DNA of 35,890 bases from Balneolales bacterium (GCA_007120385.1 SKNT01000125.1:1-35890); one strand, 5' to 3'. Shown: positions 7,713-16,756, numbered from the stretch's first letter. The notes: generated by a model from the letters alone, not told the origin. Numbers and translations are program-made.

Positions 7713-9197
7713 TCACTTCCCGTCAGCGCGATCAACCAGCACACCCACATTCACCGCTGACTGCAGCACTAGCGGGATGCCGCCGCCGGGATGCGTGCTG
7801 CCGCCGCAGAGATAGAGGTTGTCAAACCAGGGTGATTTGTTGCGCGGACGTACAAATGCCGCATTGCGGCTGTTCGAACTGGTGCCGTATATGCTGCCCT
7901 TGTTTGACCCATAAAGACGCTCAAAATCGGGCGGTGAGATGGTCCTTTTGAACAGGATCGCCTCCCGGAGCCCTTCAAGACCCCGTGATTCCAGGGTGTG
8001 GATGATGTGATCGGTATAGGTATCCTGCCATTCGTGCCACAGTTGCCCGGCCGCCGTATAGGGTGCATTGACCAGCATGAACAGGTTGGAACACTCAGGC
8101 GGGGCATCATTAGTGTCGGTGACCGAAGTGTTGGTGATGTAGACGGTTGGATCCTGTGGCGGCTCTTTCATCTCAAAAATTGTTCGGAATTCCTCCTCGT
8201 AATCTTCCGAGAAAAAGATGTTGTGGTGTTCCAGCTGCGGGTAGGAACGGTTTATCCCAAGAAGTACCACAAAACCGGAGCAGGAGGGTTCGATGCCCGC
8301 AATGCGGGCTCTTTTGAAGCGAGAAAGCACCTGGTCTGGCATCAGATTCAGATAAGTGTCCGAGGCATCGCTGTTGGCTACAACGGCATCGGCTTCATAC
8401 AGCGTGCCGTTGATCATCAGCCCCGAGATATGACGGCGGTGCCCCGGGTCGGGTACGATCATATCAACCGGCACCCCGGTATGCACCCTCACCCCGCAAT
8501 CCTCGGCAAGGCGCGTTAGTGCCAGGGCAAGATTGTACATCCCGCCTTTGATATAATATCCTCCAAGACGCAACTCCACATAGGGAATTACATTCAATGT
8601 AGCCGGTGCCTGGAAGGGTGAAGACCCGTTGTAGGTGGGGAATCTTTTGAAAAGCTGGCGCAGCTTTGGTGAGCTGAAGAAGTCATCCACCCGTTTTGAT
8701 ACAGTGGTGAAAGCATCAATGCGGAGAAAATCAGGGATATTTCGGAGCTGAAGATCCCGGACGCCCTGCAGCGGATTGAACAGGAATGTGTCGGCAGTAC
8801 GTCGATACAGGTCGGCGCTGTACTCCAGAAAACGGTCCCACGCCTCCACGTCCTCAGGTGCGAACCGCATCAGTTCGTTTCTGTTGCGCAGCGGATCCTG
8901 GTAGTTATTGAATACGGAACCGTCCGGGAACTGATAACGGCAGACCGGTTCCACAGGCATCCATTCCAGATAATCGGCGGCTGATTTGCCGCATTGCTCA
9001 AACAGCTGCTCCACCATGAACGGCATTGTGAGAAGGCTGGGGCCTGTGTCAAAACGAAACCCTTTGGCCCTGACTTCCTGCATTTTGCCTCCGGGGCTAT
9101 CATTTTGCTCAAACACATCGACCATGTGCCCACTGGAAGCCAGGATGGCTGCCGCTGAAAGTCCTCCCAGTCCTGCTCCTATGACGCTGATTTTCAT
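7713..9197 (-). CDS. CrtI-family carotenoid desaturase (CrtD/CrtI-like)
   Basis: 494-residue FAD-dependent desaturase of carotenoid synthesis. The N terminus carries the dinucleotide-binding motif IGAGLGGLSAAAILA followed by VFEQNDSPGGKMQ. RFDTGPSLLTMP is typical of phytoene-desaturase relatives, and the C-terminal flavin signature is LYLCGGSTHPGGGIPLVLQSA. The segment GSIYGTSSNSRNAAF resembles the 1-hydroxycarotenoid 3,4-desaturase (CrtD) branch more than classical CrtI, but I cannot settle this without a tree. It overlaps the end of rlmD by 4 bases (ATGA), so it is translationally coupled to that gene. No other crt genes are in the window. Confidence 0.88.
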   Translation of the reverse strand: MKISVIGAGLGGLSAAAILASSGHMVDVFEQNDSPGGKMQEVRAKGFRFDTGPSLLTMPFMVEQLFEQCGKSAADYLEWMPVEPVCRYQFPDGSVFNNYQDPLRNRNELMRFAPEDVEAWDRFLEYSADLYRRTADTFLFNPLQGVRDLQLRNIPDFLRIDAFTTVSKRVDDFFSSPKLRQLFKRFPTYNGSSPFQAPATLNVIPYVELRLGGYYIKGGMYNLALALTRLAEDCGVRVHTGVPVDMIVPDPGHRRHISGLMINGTLYEADAVVANSDASDTYLNLMPDQVLSRFKRARIAGIEPSCSGFVVLLGINRSYPQLEHHNIFFSEDYEEEFRTIFEMKEPPQDPTVYITNTSVTDTNDAPPECSNLFMLVNAPYTAAGQLWHEWQDTYTDHIIHTLESRGLEGLREAILFKRTISPPDFERLYGSNKGSIYGTSSNSRNAAFVRPRNKSPWFDNLYLCGGSTHPGGGIPLVLQSAVNVGVLVDRADGK

Positions 9198-10639
9198 GTG
9201 TTTAAGTCAAACTCGATTTCTTTTTTGGATAAAACGGCGACGGACTCGACATGATATGTCCGGGGGAACATGTCGACCGGCTGAATGCGTTCCAGCCGGT
9301 ACTGATCCGACAAAAGGGCCACATCCCTGGCCTGGGTCGCGCTGTTGCAGCTTACGTATATGATTTTTTCCGGCAGGATGCTGAGTAACTGTCCGATTAC
9401 CGCTTCGTGCATGCCGGCCCGCGGGGGATCGGTCACAATGATATCGGGGCGTCCGTGCCGTCTGATAAGTTCGTCATTGAAAATGTCCTTCATGTCGCCT
9501 TGTTCAAAAACGGCATGGATTACCCCGTTCCCTGCGGCATTTTCGCGGGCTTTTTCGACCGCACCCGCATGGATCTCAATGCCCACTACCCTTGAGGCCA
9601 TTGCGCTGAGGTAAATCGAGAGCGTTCCCACCCCGCAGTACAGGTCATAGAGTACCGGAACATTGTCAAGGGCTCCCAGCACCACATCATACAACTTCCT
9701 GGCCTGACGGGTGTTGGTCTGGAAGAAGGTGTTCGGGTCGATCCTGAAATGGTATGGTCCAAGGTACTCCCTGATGTAACCCGGGCCGTGCAGCACTTTC
9801 TGGTACCTTCCTTCGGAGGAAGGTGAGCGTGTGTCGTTTATCGTGTGGATCATGGTGGTGATCCTGGGGAACTGGTCCAGGAGCCATTCGGTGAGCGGTG
9901 TCATTGTCTGGTCGTCTTCACCGCTGGTGACCAGGTTGACCATGAGATCACCGGTGTGTTCGGCATTGCGAATAATCAGGTTGCGAAGAAAACCCTCGTG
10001 CCGGTGTGTATTGTATGGCGGGATGTGGTTTGAAAGTGCATATTCACGAATGGCATCGAGAATCTGGAAAGAGACAGGATCCTGCAGATGGCACTCGTCC
10101 AGGTTCAGTATGCGGTCGTAGCGGCCGGGCACATGAAGTCCCAGGGCAAAGTCGCGGTCGGCGATCTCCCGGCCCGACTCCACTTCCTTATCTGTGAGCC
10201 AGCGCCGGTCACCGAACGTGTACTCCATCTTGTTGCGGTAATAGAACGGCTCCGGTGCACCGATGACCGGTTCTGTGTGGATGTCGTGGAATCCGCCGAT
10301 GCGCTGAAAGTGGTCACGAACATGGCCCGTCTTGTATTCCAGCTCTTTATCATAGGGAACATGCTGCCAGGTACAGCCGCCGCAGGTACCGGCGTGCCGG
10401 CATTTTGGAGCAATCCTGTCCGCAGATGGATTCAAAACTTCAAGAAGAATGCCTTCCGCATAGTTTTTCCTTTTCCGGATGATGCGTACACGGACCTGGT
10501 CTCCGGGTGCGGTGTGCTTGACAAAAACAGCATAATCCCCAACTCTGCCCAGACCTTTTCCTTCAAAGGCGGCGGTGGTGATATCCAGAATCAGTTCTTT
10601 TCCCTTTTTAACCCGGGGAATTGGTGTTTCCATGCTCAT
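9194..10639 (-). CDS. rlmD: 23S rRNA (uracil-C5)-methyltransferase, RlmD/TrmA family
   Basis: 481-residue SAM-dependent RNA m5U methyltransferase. It has an N-terminal TRAM domain (about 12-70), then a 4Fe-4S site with Cys80, Cys86, Cys89 and Cys183. The SAM-binding motif is LYCGVGTLSIYLS (about 333-345), the DPPRAGM motif is at 404-410, and the nucleophile is Cys431 in YVSCNSATQARD. The iron-sulfur cysteines and length fit RlmD/RumA, which modifies 23S rRNA (U1939 in E. coli numbering), but related enzymes target other uridines. It is preceded by the cyclic-nucleotide-fold gene (6-base gap) and overlaps the desaturase start. Confidence 0.92.
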   Translation of the reverse strand: MSMETPIPRVKKGKELILDITTAAFEGKGLGRVGDYAVFVKHTAPGDQVRVRIIRKRKNYAEGILLEVLNPSADRIAPKCRHAGTCGGCTWQHVPYDKELEYKTGHVRDHFQRIGGFHDIHTEPVIGAPEPFYYRNKMEYTFGDRRWLTDKEVESGREIADRDFALGLHVPGRYDRILNLDECHLQDPVSFQILDAIREYALSNHIPPYNTHRHEGFLRNLIIRNAEHTGDLMVNLVTSGEDDQTMTPLTEWLLDQFPRITTMIHTINDTRSPSSEGRYQKVLHGPGYIREYLGPYHFRIDPNTFFQTNTRQARKLYDVVLGALDNVPVLYDLYCGVGTLSIYLSAMASRVVGIEIHAGAVEKARENAAGNGVIHAVFEQGDMKDIFNDELIRRHGRPDIIVTDPPRAGMHEAVIGQLLSILPEKIIYVSCNSATQARDVALLSDQYRLERIQPVDMFPRTYHVESVAVLSKKEIEFDLNT

Positions 10640-10645
10640 TCCGGA

Positions 10646-11212
10646 TCAACTGATTTTTTCTTTTGCCGATTCTTCGGACGGTATGTCATAGGTTTCAAAC
10701 AGCAGGGCATAGGTTTCCGGACCGGCGGTCTCATCATCGATTTGCGACATGCGCGACATGACCAGGTCTAATTGCCTGGTAGCAAACACGTTCAGTGTTT
10801 CAAGAAATCTCAGGGCGATCCTCGGATGCCGTTTTCCGAGTGTCTGGTAATCAGAGATAAAAAAGCCGTACAAAATGGTATCCGTTGTGCAACGGGCCGA
10901 GGCTTTCCGTTTGACCAGATAGTCTACACTGAAAGCACCGAAGCATTCCGGTGCATGAAGTACGGTCAGCTGCACCGCATTTTCCGTTTGTTCCTCCTGG
11001 TAAAGCAGTTCCACAGCCCCCTGTTCGATCATGTAAAAGCCTGTCCCCGGATCTCCCTGATGGTAGACAAACTCCCCGGCCTTGAACCGCCGGCGGTGGC
11101 AGAGCTGAAGAAACTCGTACCGCTCTAGCTGTGACATTCTCTTAAGGAATGTAGACTGAAAAATCATTTCGGATTGCGCCTTGATGCGCTTCCAGAATTT
11201 CGGCTTGATCAT
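10646..11212 (-). CDS. Cyclic nucleotide-binding-fold protein without a DNA-binding domain
   Basis: 188 residues from the ATG at 11212. Longer in-frame starts would run into the divergent upstream gene and show no family similarity. The protein has a Crp/Fnr-type beta-roll (about 42-125: FKAGEFVYHQGDPGTGFYMIEQGAVELLY). In the phosphate-binding cassette the usual FGE reads FGA (Ala93), with KRKASAR following. Loss of the ribose-binding glutamate suggests it may not bind cAMP. The C-terminal part forms one long helix (about 130-160) and then an acidic tail; no helix-turn-helix is visible. It heads the rlmD-desaturase transcript. Its role is unknown. Confidence 0.75.
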   Translation of the reverse strand: MIKPKFWKRIKAQSEMIFQSTFLKRMSQLERYEFLQLCHRRRFKAGEFVYHQGDPGTGFYMIEQGAVELLYQEEQTENAVQLTVLHAPECFGAFSVDYLVKRKASARCTTDTILYGFFISDYQTLGKRHPRIALRFLETLNVFATRQLDLVMSRMSQIDDETAGPETYALLFETYDIPSEESAKEKIS

Positions 11213-11402
11213 TTGGTTATCAGATGGTTGAAACTGAAATGAGTGATCCTCAGAATGGTGGTTTCCGGTTACCCGGTAAGGTACAAAATGATGAGAACAA
11301 TTTGCTTCATCAATTCGCAGGAAACATCCGCAACTTTGTTTACCTTTCCATTTAGCCTGTTCAGATGCTGGCTTTTTGTAAATGAAAAAATTGGATAAAC
11401 CG

Positions 11403-11939
11403 ATGAAAAAAATTCTTCTCGTCTCTGCCGTAACTTTGCTTGTTTTCGCCAATGCTGACGCACAATTTCTTTCAGACAGCGAACTGTTTTCCGAGGGTGT
11501 TCCGGAAAGCAAGATAAAGGAACTTGGCATTCCTGATGCCGATCGCATAATGGAGCTGAAGGAAACGGCTCACGCGGCTTTCGAATCGGGAGACTGTACA
11601 CAGGCAATCCCAGCCCTGGAAGCCCTTGGAAAAGAGGCCGACTGGTACGGCACCCTGATTCTAACGGGCCTGGAACCCTATTTTCAGGCGGATATCAGGG
11701 ATAAGCGCGATTTTGAGGATCAGCGGCGGCTTATGCCTCTGGAGGCCAGGGGTAATGAGTTTCTCAAACTGCGCAATGAAGCACTGGTGATGCGGGCGGA
11801 ATGCCTGGTGGAGACCGGAGAGGCCGAGGCGGCCGTTGCGGCTTACATACGTGCCCTGAAGGCCATATACATCAACGAGCGGGAGTTGTGGGAGCGGGCC
11901 CGCAACGGACTTTACAAGCTGATCGGATTCAATCATTGA
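11403..11939 (+). CDS. Exported protein of unknown function with helical-repeat character
   Basis: 178 residues from the ATG at 11403, chosen over an in-frame ATG at 11382 because it gives a clean signal peptide (MKKILLVSAVTLLVFANADA, likely cleaved before Gln). The mature part is helical, with two stretches resembling tetratricopeptide-like helix pairs: ELKETAHAAFESGDCTQAIPALEALGKEA and RAECLVETGEAEAAVAAYIRALKAIY. I do not recognise the family. It is divergent from the cyclic-nucleotide-fold gene and convergent with the Omp85 gene, so it appears monocistronic. A periplasmic scaffold role would be only a guess. Confidence 0.7.
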   Translation: MKKILLVSAVTLLVFANADAQFLSDSELFSEGVPESKIKELGIPDADRIMELKETAHAAFESGDCTQAIPALEALGKEADWYGTLILTGLEPYFQADIRDKRDFEDQRRLMPLEARGNEFLKLRNEALVMRAECLVETGEAEAAVAAYIRALKAIYINERELWERARNGLYKLIGFNH

Positions 11940-11955
11940 TCATGCAATGATTTTC
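11931..11955 (+). terminator. Hairpin spanning the stop codon of the exported protein gene
   Basis: An 8-bp perfect stem aatcattg/caatgatt (11931-11938 and 11945-11952) with a 6-base loop includes the end of the reading frame and runs into tttt. It lies between two convergent genes and probably ends transcription of the rightward one. Confidence 0.5.
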
Positions 11956-11989
11956 AGTCACTAACGGCTTGCGGTGAGATTCTCATCCC

Positions 11990-14350
11990 TCAGAAGGAAT
12001 GGCCAATGCCGAAGTGCCAGTAGGGATTACTGTTGTTGAACCAGCCGCGCTGCAGATCATGGACCCGGTAGGCAATATCGATGCGGAAGACCAGAAAATC
12101 CCAGTCCAGCCGCAATCCGAATCCCGATCCCACTGCAATCTGCTTGTAAAATTCATCGAAGCGCAATTTTCCCTCATCAAAAGGGCTTCGCGTCCCGTAC
12201 CAGATGTTGCCGAAATCAGTGAAACCGGCGATTCCCCAGTTCGTGCTCAGGAAGTTGTGGAAAAGAATGTGCCTGTACTCCAGGAATCCGGCCAGTTTGA
12301 TATCGCCTCCGTTGATGGGCACTTCACCGGCCGAAGCATCCAGGTCGGCCGGACCCAGTCGCAGCGGCGGCCATCCGCGGATATCATTGCTGCCACCGGC
12401 AAAAAAGCGTCTGTTCAGGGGAATTTGCTGCGTCACTCCAAAGGCATGGGCATAACCTGCGAATGCCCGCCAGGCAAATGTGCCGTTTTCAAGGATCGGA
12501 GTGTAGTTCCGGTAGTCAAAGGAAACGCGGACAAACTGGCTGTAGGTCAAGGTGCTGTCACTCAGACTGAGCGAAGGAACGGTGCCCTGAACATCGCCTG
12601 GCTCAAAGAGGAACCTGTCCATCAGAAAGGGTATGGTACCGCCAAGTTCAATCGAAGATTCGCTGAAAAATCCGTAGTCCCTCTTTATGAGATCGGTCTT
12701 GGCAAACCGGAACGTGTAGCGAACGATGGAGCTGAACTGCGGATTGAAGTCCTCCAGGATACGTTCCACAATGATTTCGTCAAAACGGTCGCGCAGGTTG
12801 CGCTCAAACTCGGATGTTGCGGATGCATCAAGCCAGTCCAGCTCAATGAGGTCCAGCAAACTGGCCATTTGGGGACGGTGCCGCACTTCGAACTGGTTGT
12901 TGAAGCGGAAGTTGGCATTGATGGTGAAGTTTTCCTGCCGGCTTTGCGCCCAGCTGAAACGGTAGCGGGTGCTGGCATTCAGGAAAAACGGGGTCTGGTC
13001 GAGCCGGTTGAACGGGAAATTGAGCCGCTGCACAGTATAGGCCGTACTCAGCTCGGTGCTGTTGAGCAGGGTCCCGCTTACGTATTCAAAATTGCCCTGT
13101 ACACCGACCTCAAAATTCTCAGCTCCCTGGAAAAGGTTGTTGTTGATGTACCGCACACCGGCGCCGGCACCAAAACCCAGCCGCCTCATACCGAAAAAAT
13201 CAAGCTGGATTCTGTGCTTGGGGAGAGTTTGCATTCTGACATAGACCGGAAGCACATCGTTTGAATAATCGGGCAGGGAACCGTCAGGTGTGTGTCCGAA
13301 CTGATTTACCACCAGCATGCCGAGGTTCTGGAACTGGTTGACCGTATTGCGATAGGCGCTGTTGTCGTACCTGTTGCCCGGCTGGAACAGCACCTGCCGT
13401 GTGATGAGGCCGGTGCGGGTCTTGGCGGATTCGTCCACGTGCACCACGATCTGGTAGGGTTCCCGGGTGTACGGCGGTCCGGACAGCGTATCCATCCGGA
13501 CTTGATCGAGCTGTCCGTCGGGTCCGCGAAGCTCCACATGCACATCCCCGAACTGGTAAACACGTCCCGGGAAAATCCGGAACAGGATATCATGCTCAAG
13601 GGTCTGGACCGTATCCTCCCGGACAATGGCAATGACCGAGTCGCGCGTTACGGAGGCATAGCCGTTGTTTCTGAGGTGGGTAATGATTCTGTTGCGCTCC
13701 TCGGCAATTTTTTCATAGGTGAACGCCTGGCCTGAATGAAAGGATGTGTCGTTGATGGCCCGGTTTACAATGTTGCTGTTCTTGTAGAAAGCTACCGGAT
13801 CGTTCCCGGAATCCATCTCTGGCATGCCACTGTAATAGATTTCACGGATTCGCGATTGCCTGCCTTCCCGGATCATGAATGAAATCTCGATGCGCTCCCG
13901 GTCGAAGTAGGTGATATTGGTATCTATTGTGGCGCTGCGGTATCCTTTGGATTCATAAAAATTGGTCAACCGCTCAATATCCCTTTCCAGCACAACCCGG
14001 TCAAGAAGGGATGGCGGCTCGCCGATCCGGCTGGATATGCGGTTGAGCTGGTACCAGAAGGTGAGTCCGGGTATGCCGAGGAATTGCCGGTTCGGGCGCG
14101 TTCGGACGATTGATCGCAATTCTCCGTCACTGAAAGACTGATTGCCGACAAAGCGCACTCTGCGAATCCTTTTGTCTTCGTCTTCAAGGTCATCCCGGGT
14201 CACGTTCCGGGATTCCTGTGCGGATGCATGGGCATGGAACGCCCCGCTTCCTGTTTCAGCCATGGAGGCACGGGCACCGGTATCTCCAACCAGGGGCAGA
14301 ATCAGACCGGGGAGAAAACAAAGGCATATAACACGTAGAAGGCGATTCAA
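11990..14350 (-). CDS. Omp85/BamA-family outer membrane protein
   Basis: 786-residue outer-membrane protein. A signal peptide is followed by POTRA-type repeats (about residues 55-390; the first is IRRVRFVGNQSFSDGELRSIV). A 16-strand-type barrel makes up the C-terminal half. The conserved loop-6 motif appears as NDIRGW (about residue 655), preceded by RRFFAGGS. The chain ends in an aromatic residue (FGIGHSF), as expected for an outer-membrane insertion signal. BamA inserts barrel proteins and related Omp85 members assist particular substrates; which applies here is not decided by the sequence. It is convergent with the exported protein gene. A tatatt element upstream (in the 14350-14477 gap, minus strand) is a possible -10. 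Confidence 0.87.
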   Translation of the reverse strand: MNRLLRVICLCFLPGLILPLVGDTGARASMAETGSGAFHAHASAQESRNVTRDDLEDEDKRIRRVRFVGNQSFSDGELRSIVRTRPNRQFLGIPGLTFWYQLNRISSRIGEPPSLLDRVVLERDIERLTNFYESKGYRSATIDTNITYFDRERIEISFMIREGRQSRIREIYYSGMPEMDSGNDPVAFYKNSNIVNRAINDTSFHSGQAFTYEKIAEERNRIITHLRNNGYASVTRDSVIAIVREDTVQTLEHDILFRIFPGRVYQFGDVHVELRGPDGQLDQVRMDTLSGPPYTREPYQIVVHVDESAKTRTGLITRQVLFQPGNRYDNSAYRNTVNQFQNLGMLVVNQFGHTPDGSLPDYSNDVLPVYVRMQTLPKHRIQLDFFGMRRLGFGAGAGVRYINNNLFQGAENFEVGVQGNFEYVSGTLLNSTELSTAYTVQRLNFPFNRLDQTPFFLNASTRYRFSWAQSRQENFTINANFRFNNQFEVRHRPQMASLLDLIELDWLDASATSEFERNLRDRFDEIIVERILEDFNPQFSSIVRYTFRFAKTDLIKRDYGFFSESSIELGGTIPFLMDRFLFEPGDVQGTVPSLSLSDSTLTYSQFVRVSFDYRNYTPILENGTFAWRAFAGYAHAFGVTQQIPLNRRFFAGGSNDIRGWPPLRLGPADLDASAGEVPINGGDIKLAGFLEYRHILFHNFLSTNWGIAGFTDFGNIWYGTRSPFDEGKLRFDEFYKQIAVGSGFGLRLDWDFLVFRIDIAYRVHDLQRGWFNNSNPYWHFGIGHSF

Positions 14351-14476
14351 TGATAACTGATACGGATAGATGGTGGCGAATAATGGTCACGTCACCTTAA
14401 TATAAGCATTTCAAATCAGGGTGGAACGGGATGGCATGATTCTGGTCAGGAACCGGGACAGGCGGGTAGTAGGACG

Positions 14477-14722
14477 TCAAACGTCATCGTAGTCGAATCC
14501 CTCATCCTCTTCACCGTGGAAGAAATCCTCTTTCATGATGTAGTCAGGCCAGATCTCCTCGATGCTTTCATAAGGAGTGTCGTCTTCCTCATCAAGTTCG
14601 TATAGATTGTCGATTACCTGCTGAGGGCAACCGTTTCTCTCGGCCCATTCAATTAATTCATTTCTTGTTGCCGGCCAGGGTGCATCCTCAAGTGTCGCAG
14701 CAAGTTCAACGGTCCAAATCAT
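14477..14722 (-). CDS. Small acidic DUF2795-like protein
   Basis: 81-residue protein starting MIWTVELAATLEDAPWPAT, followed by NELIEWAERNGCPQQVIDNL and YESIEEIWPDY, then a very acidic tail. This pattern matches the DUF2795 family as I know it from Bacteroidota and Chlorobi; its function is not established. The ELIEWAERNGCPQQVIDNL stretch could be a small helical binding motif. It stands alone 127 bases from the Omp85 gene on the same strand and is divergent from tatA. Confidence 0.8.
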   Translation of the reverse strand: MIWTVELAATLEDAPWPATRNELIEWAERNGCPQQVIDNLYELDEEDDTPYESIEEIWPDYIMKEDFFHGEEDEGFDYDDV

Positions 14723-14824
14723 AATGGCTCTACCTGAAATTTTGGGTTAGTATCTTTCGTCGACTATTAACTAATAAAATTGATAAAATTCAAGTCCCTA
14801 ACGTCTTGACAATAAAATAAATTT

Positions 14825-14843
14825 TTCAGGGGTTATCCCTGAA
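14825..14843. other. 7-bp inverted repeat in the tatA upstream region
   Basis: ttcaggg and ccctgaa (14825-14831 and 14837-14843) flank a 5-base loop in the AT-rich 184-base gap between the DUF2795 gene and tatA. A ttgaca hexamer sits at 14806-14811 and a tttgctatttt segment just downstream. The repeat could be an operator or a leader hairpin for tatA. No direct evidence separates these. Confidence 0.3.
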
Positions 14844-14906
14844 GTGAAAGTTTGCTATTTTACAAAAACCAACGATTGTATTTAAATTAAATTTTGAGGT
14901 TGTTTT

Positions 14907-15146
14907 ATGGGCTCATTTGGCGGTGTTGAAATACTGGTTATCGTACTGGTTGTGCTTCTTTTGTTTGGCGCCAAAAAGATTCCGGAACTTGCCCGGGGCC
15001 TGGGGCAGGGGATTACCGAATTCCGCAAGGCGTCCAGCGATATACGCAAGGAACTGGAGAAAGGTCCTGAGGAACCGGTGGAACCAAAACGCGAAGAGGC
15101 AAAACGGGAAGAGCAGAAAGTTAAGAAAGAAGAGAATCAGGACTGA
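14907..15146 (+). CDS. tatA: Sec-independent protein translocase protein TatA/E
   Basis: 79-residue TatA-type subunit that forms the translocation pore for folded proteins with twin-arginine signals. A short N-terminal membrane helix ([15 protein letters not shown], about 6-20) is followed by the hinge motif [16 protein letters not shown]. An amphipathic helix and a charged Lys/Glu-rich tail complete the protein, a standard layout. TatC is not in the window. A likely substrate is, however: the alkaline phosphatase at 21724-23175 has a twin-arginine signal. Confidence 0.95.
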   Translation: MGSFGGVEILVIVLVVLLLFGAKKIPELARGLGQGITEFRKASSDIRKELEKGPEEPVEPKREEAKREEQKVKKEENQD

Positions 15147-15180
15147 GGCTCCTCAAAGACATCCATCTTTTCTTTGAATC

Positions 15181-15240
15181 ATGAAGCTCAACCAAAACTT
15201 GCATCTGAACCAGGACATTTCACGTTTTGAAGTTATCTGA
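15181..15240 (+). CDS. Possible 19-codon leader ORF overlapping the gatA start
   Basis: An ATG at 15181 opens a 19-codon frame that ends in TGA at 15238-15240, overlapping the gatA TTG start by 14 bases in another frame. It could couple translation of gatA, but such short frames arise by chance and no ribosome-binding site marks it. Confidence 0.15.
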   Translation: MKLNQNLHLNQDISRFEVI

Positions 15241-16756
15241 AATTTGCCGTACCCGCACAAAGCTGCAGTCCGGAGCGCTTACCCTGCCGGAACTTGTGTC
15301 GGGTTTCCTGACCCGTATTGAGAGGGACAATCCGAATATCAATGCGTTTTCGCAGCTGCACAAGGAGCAGGCACTCGTACGGGCCCGTGAAATCCAGGAA
15401 AAAATCACCGCAGGTACGGCCGGGTCCCTTGCCGGGGTTGTGATGGGCATCAAGGAAGTCCTCTGCCAGAAGGGGTATCCCGCTACCTGCGCATCGAAAA
15501 TGCTCGCATCCTACCAGGCGGTCTATGATGCCACCGTTGTTGAGCGGCTGCTCGCCGAAGATGCGGTCATTATCGGCCGGCTCAACATGGATGAATTTGC
15601 CATGGGGTCTTCCAATGAGAACTCCATGTACGGTCCCGTCCGCAACCCCCGGAACCATTCCCGTGTCTCCGGCGGTTCCAGCGGAGGAAGCGCGGCAGCC
15701 GTAGCCGCAGGGATGTGCCATGCCACCCTTGGCAGCGATACCGGCGGTTCCATTCGTCAGCCCGCCTCATTTTGCGGCGTGGTTGGACTCAAGCCATCTT
15801 ACGGTCGCGTCTCCCGTCACGGACTGGTTGCCTATGCCTCATCGTTCGACTGTGTCGGACCGTTTGCCCGGTCGGTGTACGATGTATCGGTCATTCTCAA
15901 AGCGATCGCAGGACAGGATCCGATGGATGCCACATCCTCTGCCGAACCGGTGCCTGACTACCCCGGCCTGCTGGAAAACATGCGGTCCGATATCACCGTC
16001 GGCATTCCGGAGGAATATTTCAGTGACGACCTGGATCCGGAGATTCGCCGCCGGATTATGGATATTGCCAAAAAGATGGAGCAGAAAGGTGCAAGACTGG
16101 TGGAAATCCGGCTGCCCAACCTGAAATACGCTATTGCCGCCTACTATGTGCTGGCCACGGCGGAGGCGTCCAGCAACCTCGCCCGCTTTGATGGCATAAG
16201 GTACGGACACCGGGCGGATATGAAGGCGGTGCGCGCGCAGCTGAAAGCCGAGGAGGCCGCGGTCGCTGCCGGCGGGCCGGCAAACAGCCAGGACCTGGAC
16301 ACCCTGATGATCCGGCTTTACAAGCAAAGCAGAACCGAGGGGTTCGGACCGGAAGTGAAACGGCGGATCATGCTGGGCACCTATGTGCTCAGTGCCGGTT
16401 ACTATGACGCCTACTATGGTAAAGCGCAGCGCATCCGCCGGCTCATCAAGCAGGACTTCCAGGAAGCATTTTCCCGGGTGGATGTCATCATCTCGCCAAC
16501 AGCGCCTTCCACGGCGTTTGAACTGGGATCCAAAGTGAACGATCCGCTTCAGATGTACCTGACCGATATCTACACGATTTCGGCAAACCTGGCCGGCATA
16601 TGCGGAATCAGCATACCAGCCGGCGATCACAGCCGCGATGGCATGCCGATCGGCGTGCAGTTCATGGCCGATGCATTTCGCGAACCGGATTTGCTTAATG
16701 CGGCAATGCTGGCGGAATCGGTATGCGCCGCAGGTGCAGATGAGCAGCCGGCTTGA
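15227..16756 (+). CDS. gatA: Aspartyl/glutamyl-tRNA amidotransferase subunit A
   Basis: 509-residue amidase-signature enzyme that releases ammonia from glutamine for GatB to convert Glu-tRNA(Gln) or Asp-tRNA(Asn). The Ser-cisSer-Lys triad is intact: Lys76 (VVMGIKEVL), Ser151 (SGGSSGGSAAAVAAG) and Ser175 (GSDTGGSIRQPASF), with the same spacing as characterised GatA. The start is TTG: in-frame stops lie at 15182 and 15206, no ATG or GTG occurs between them and 15227, and the next in-frame ATG is far inside the conserved region. GatB and GatC are not nearby. An M28-type lipoprotein gene follows after 46 bases. Confidence 0.95.
   Translation: MKLSEICRTRTKLQSGALTLPELVSGFLTRIERDNPNINAFSQLHKEQALVRAREIQEKITAGTAGSLAGVVMGIKEVLCQKGYPATCASKMLASYQAVYDATVVERLLAEDAVIIGRLNMDEFAMGSSNENSMYGPVRNPRNHSRVSGGSSGGSAAAVAAGMCHATLGSDTGGSIRQPASFCGVVGLKPSYGRVSRHGLVAYASSFDCVGPFARSVYDVSVILKAIAGQDPMDATSSAEPVPDYPGLLENMRSDITVGIPEEYFSDDLDPEIRRRIMDIAKKMEQKGARLVEIRLPNLKYAIAAYYVLATAEASSNLARFDGIRYGHRADMKAVRAQLKAEEAAVAAGGPANSQDLDTLMIRLYKQSRTEGFGPEVKRRIMLGTYVLSAGYYDAYYGKAQRIRRLIKQDFQEAFSRVDVIISPTAPSTAFELGSKVNDPLQMYLTDIYTISANLAGICGISIPAGDHSRDGMPIGVQFMADAFREPDLLNAAMLAESVCAAGADEQPA

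Noticed and set aside
11250-11264. A 15-base match (tcagaatggtggttt) to the inner edge of the IS left end, suggesting a remnant IS
   Set aside because: The match does not extend into the terminal repeat itself, and a single 15-base identity is expected about once by chance in a window of this size.
11213-11548. A longer N terminus for the cyclic-nucleotide-fold protein
   Set aside because: The extra 112 residues overlap the divergent exported protein gene and look like antisense translation; the fold begins naturally after the ATG at 11212.
11999-13264. A 421-codon plus-strand frame opposite the Omp85 gene
   Set aside because: The minus-strand product has POTRA repeats, a barrel and a terminal aromatic residue; the plus-strand frame shows nothing recognisable.
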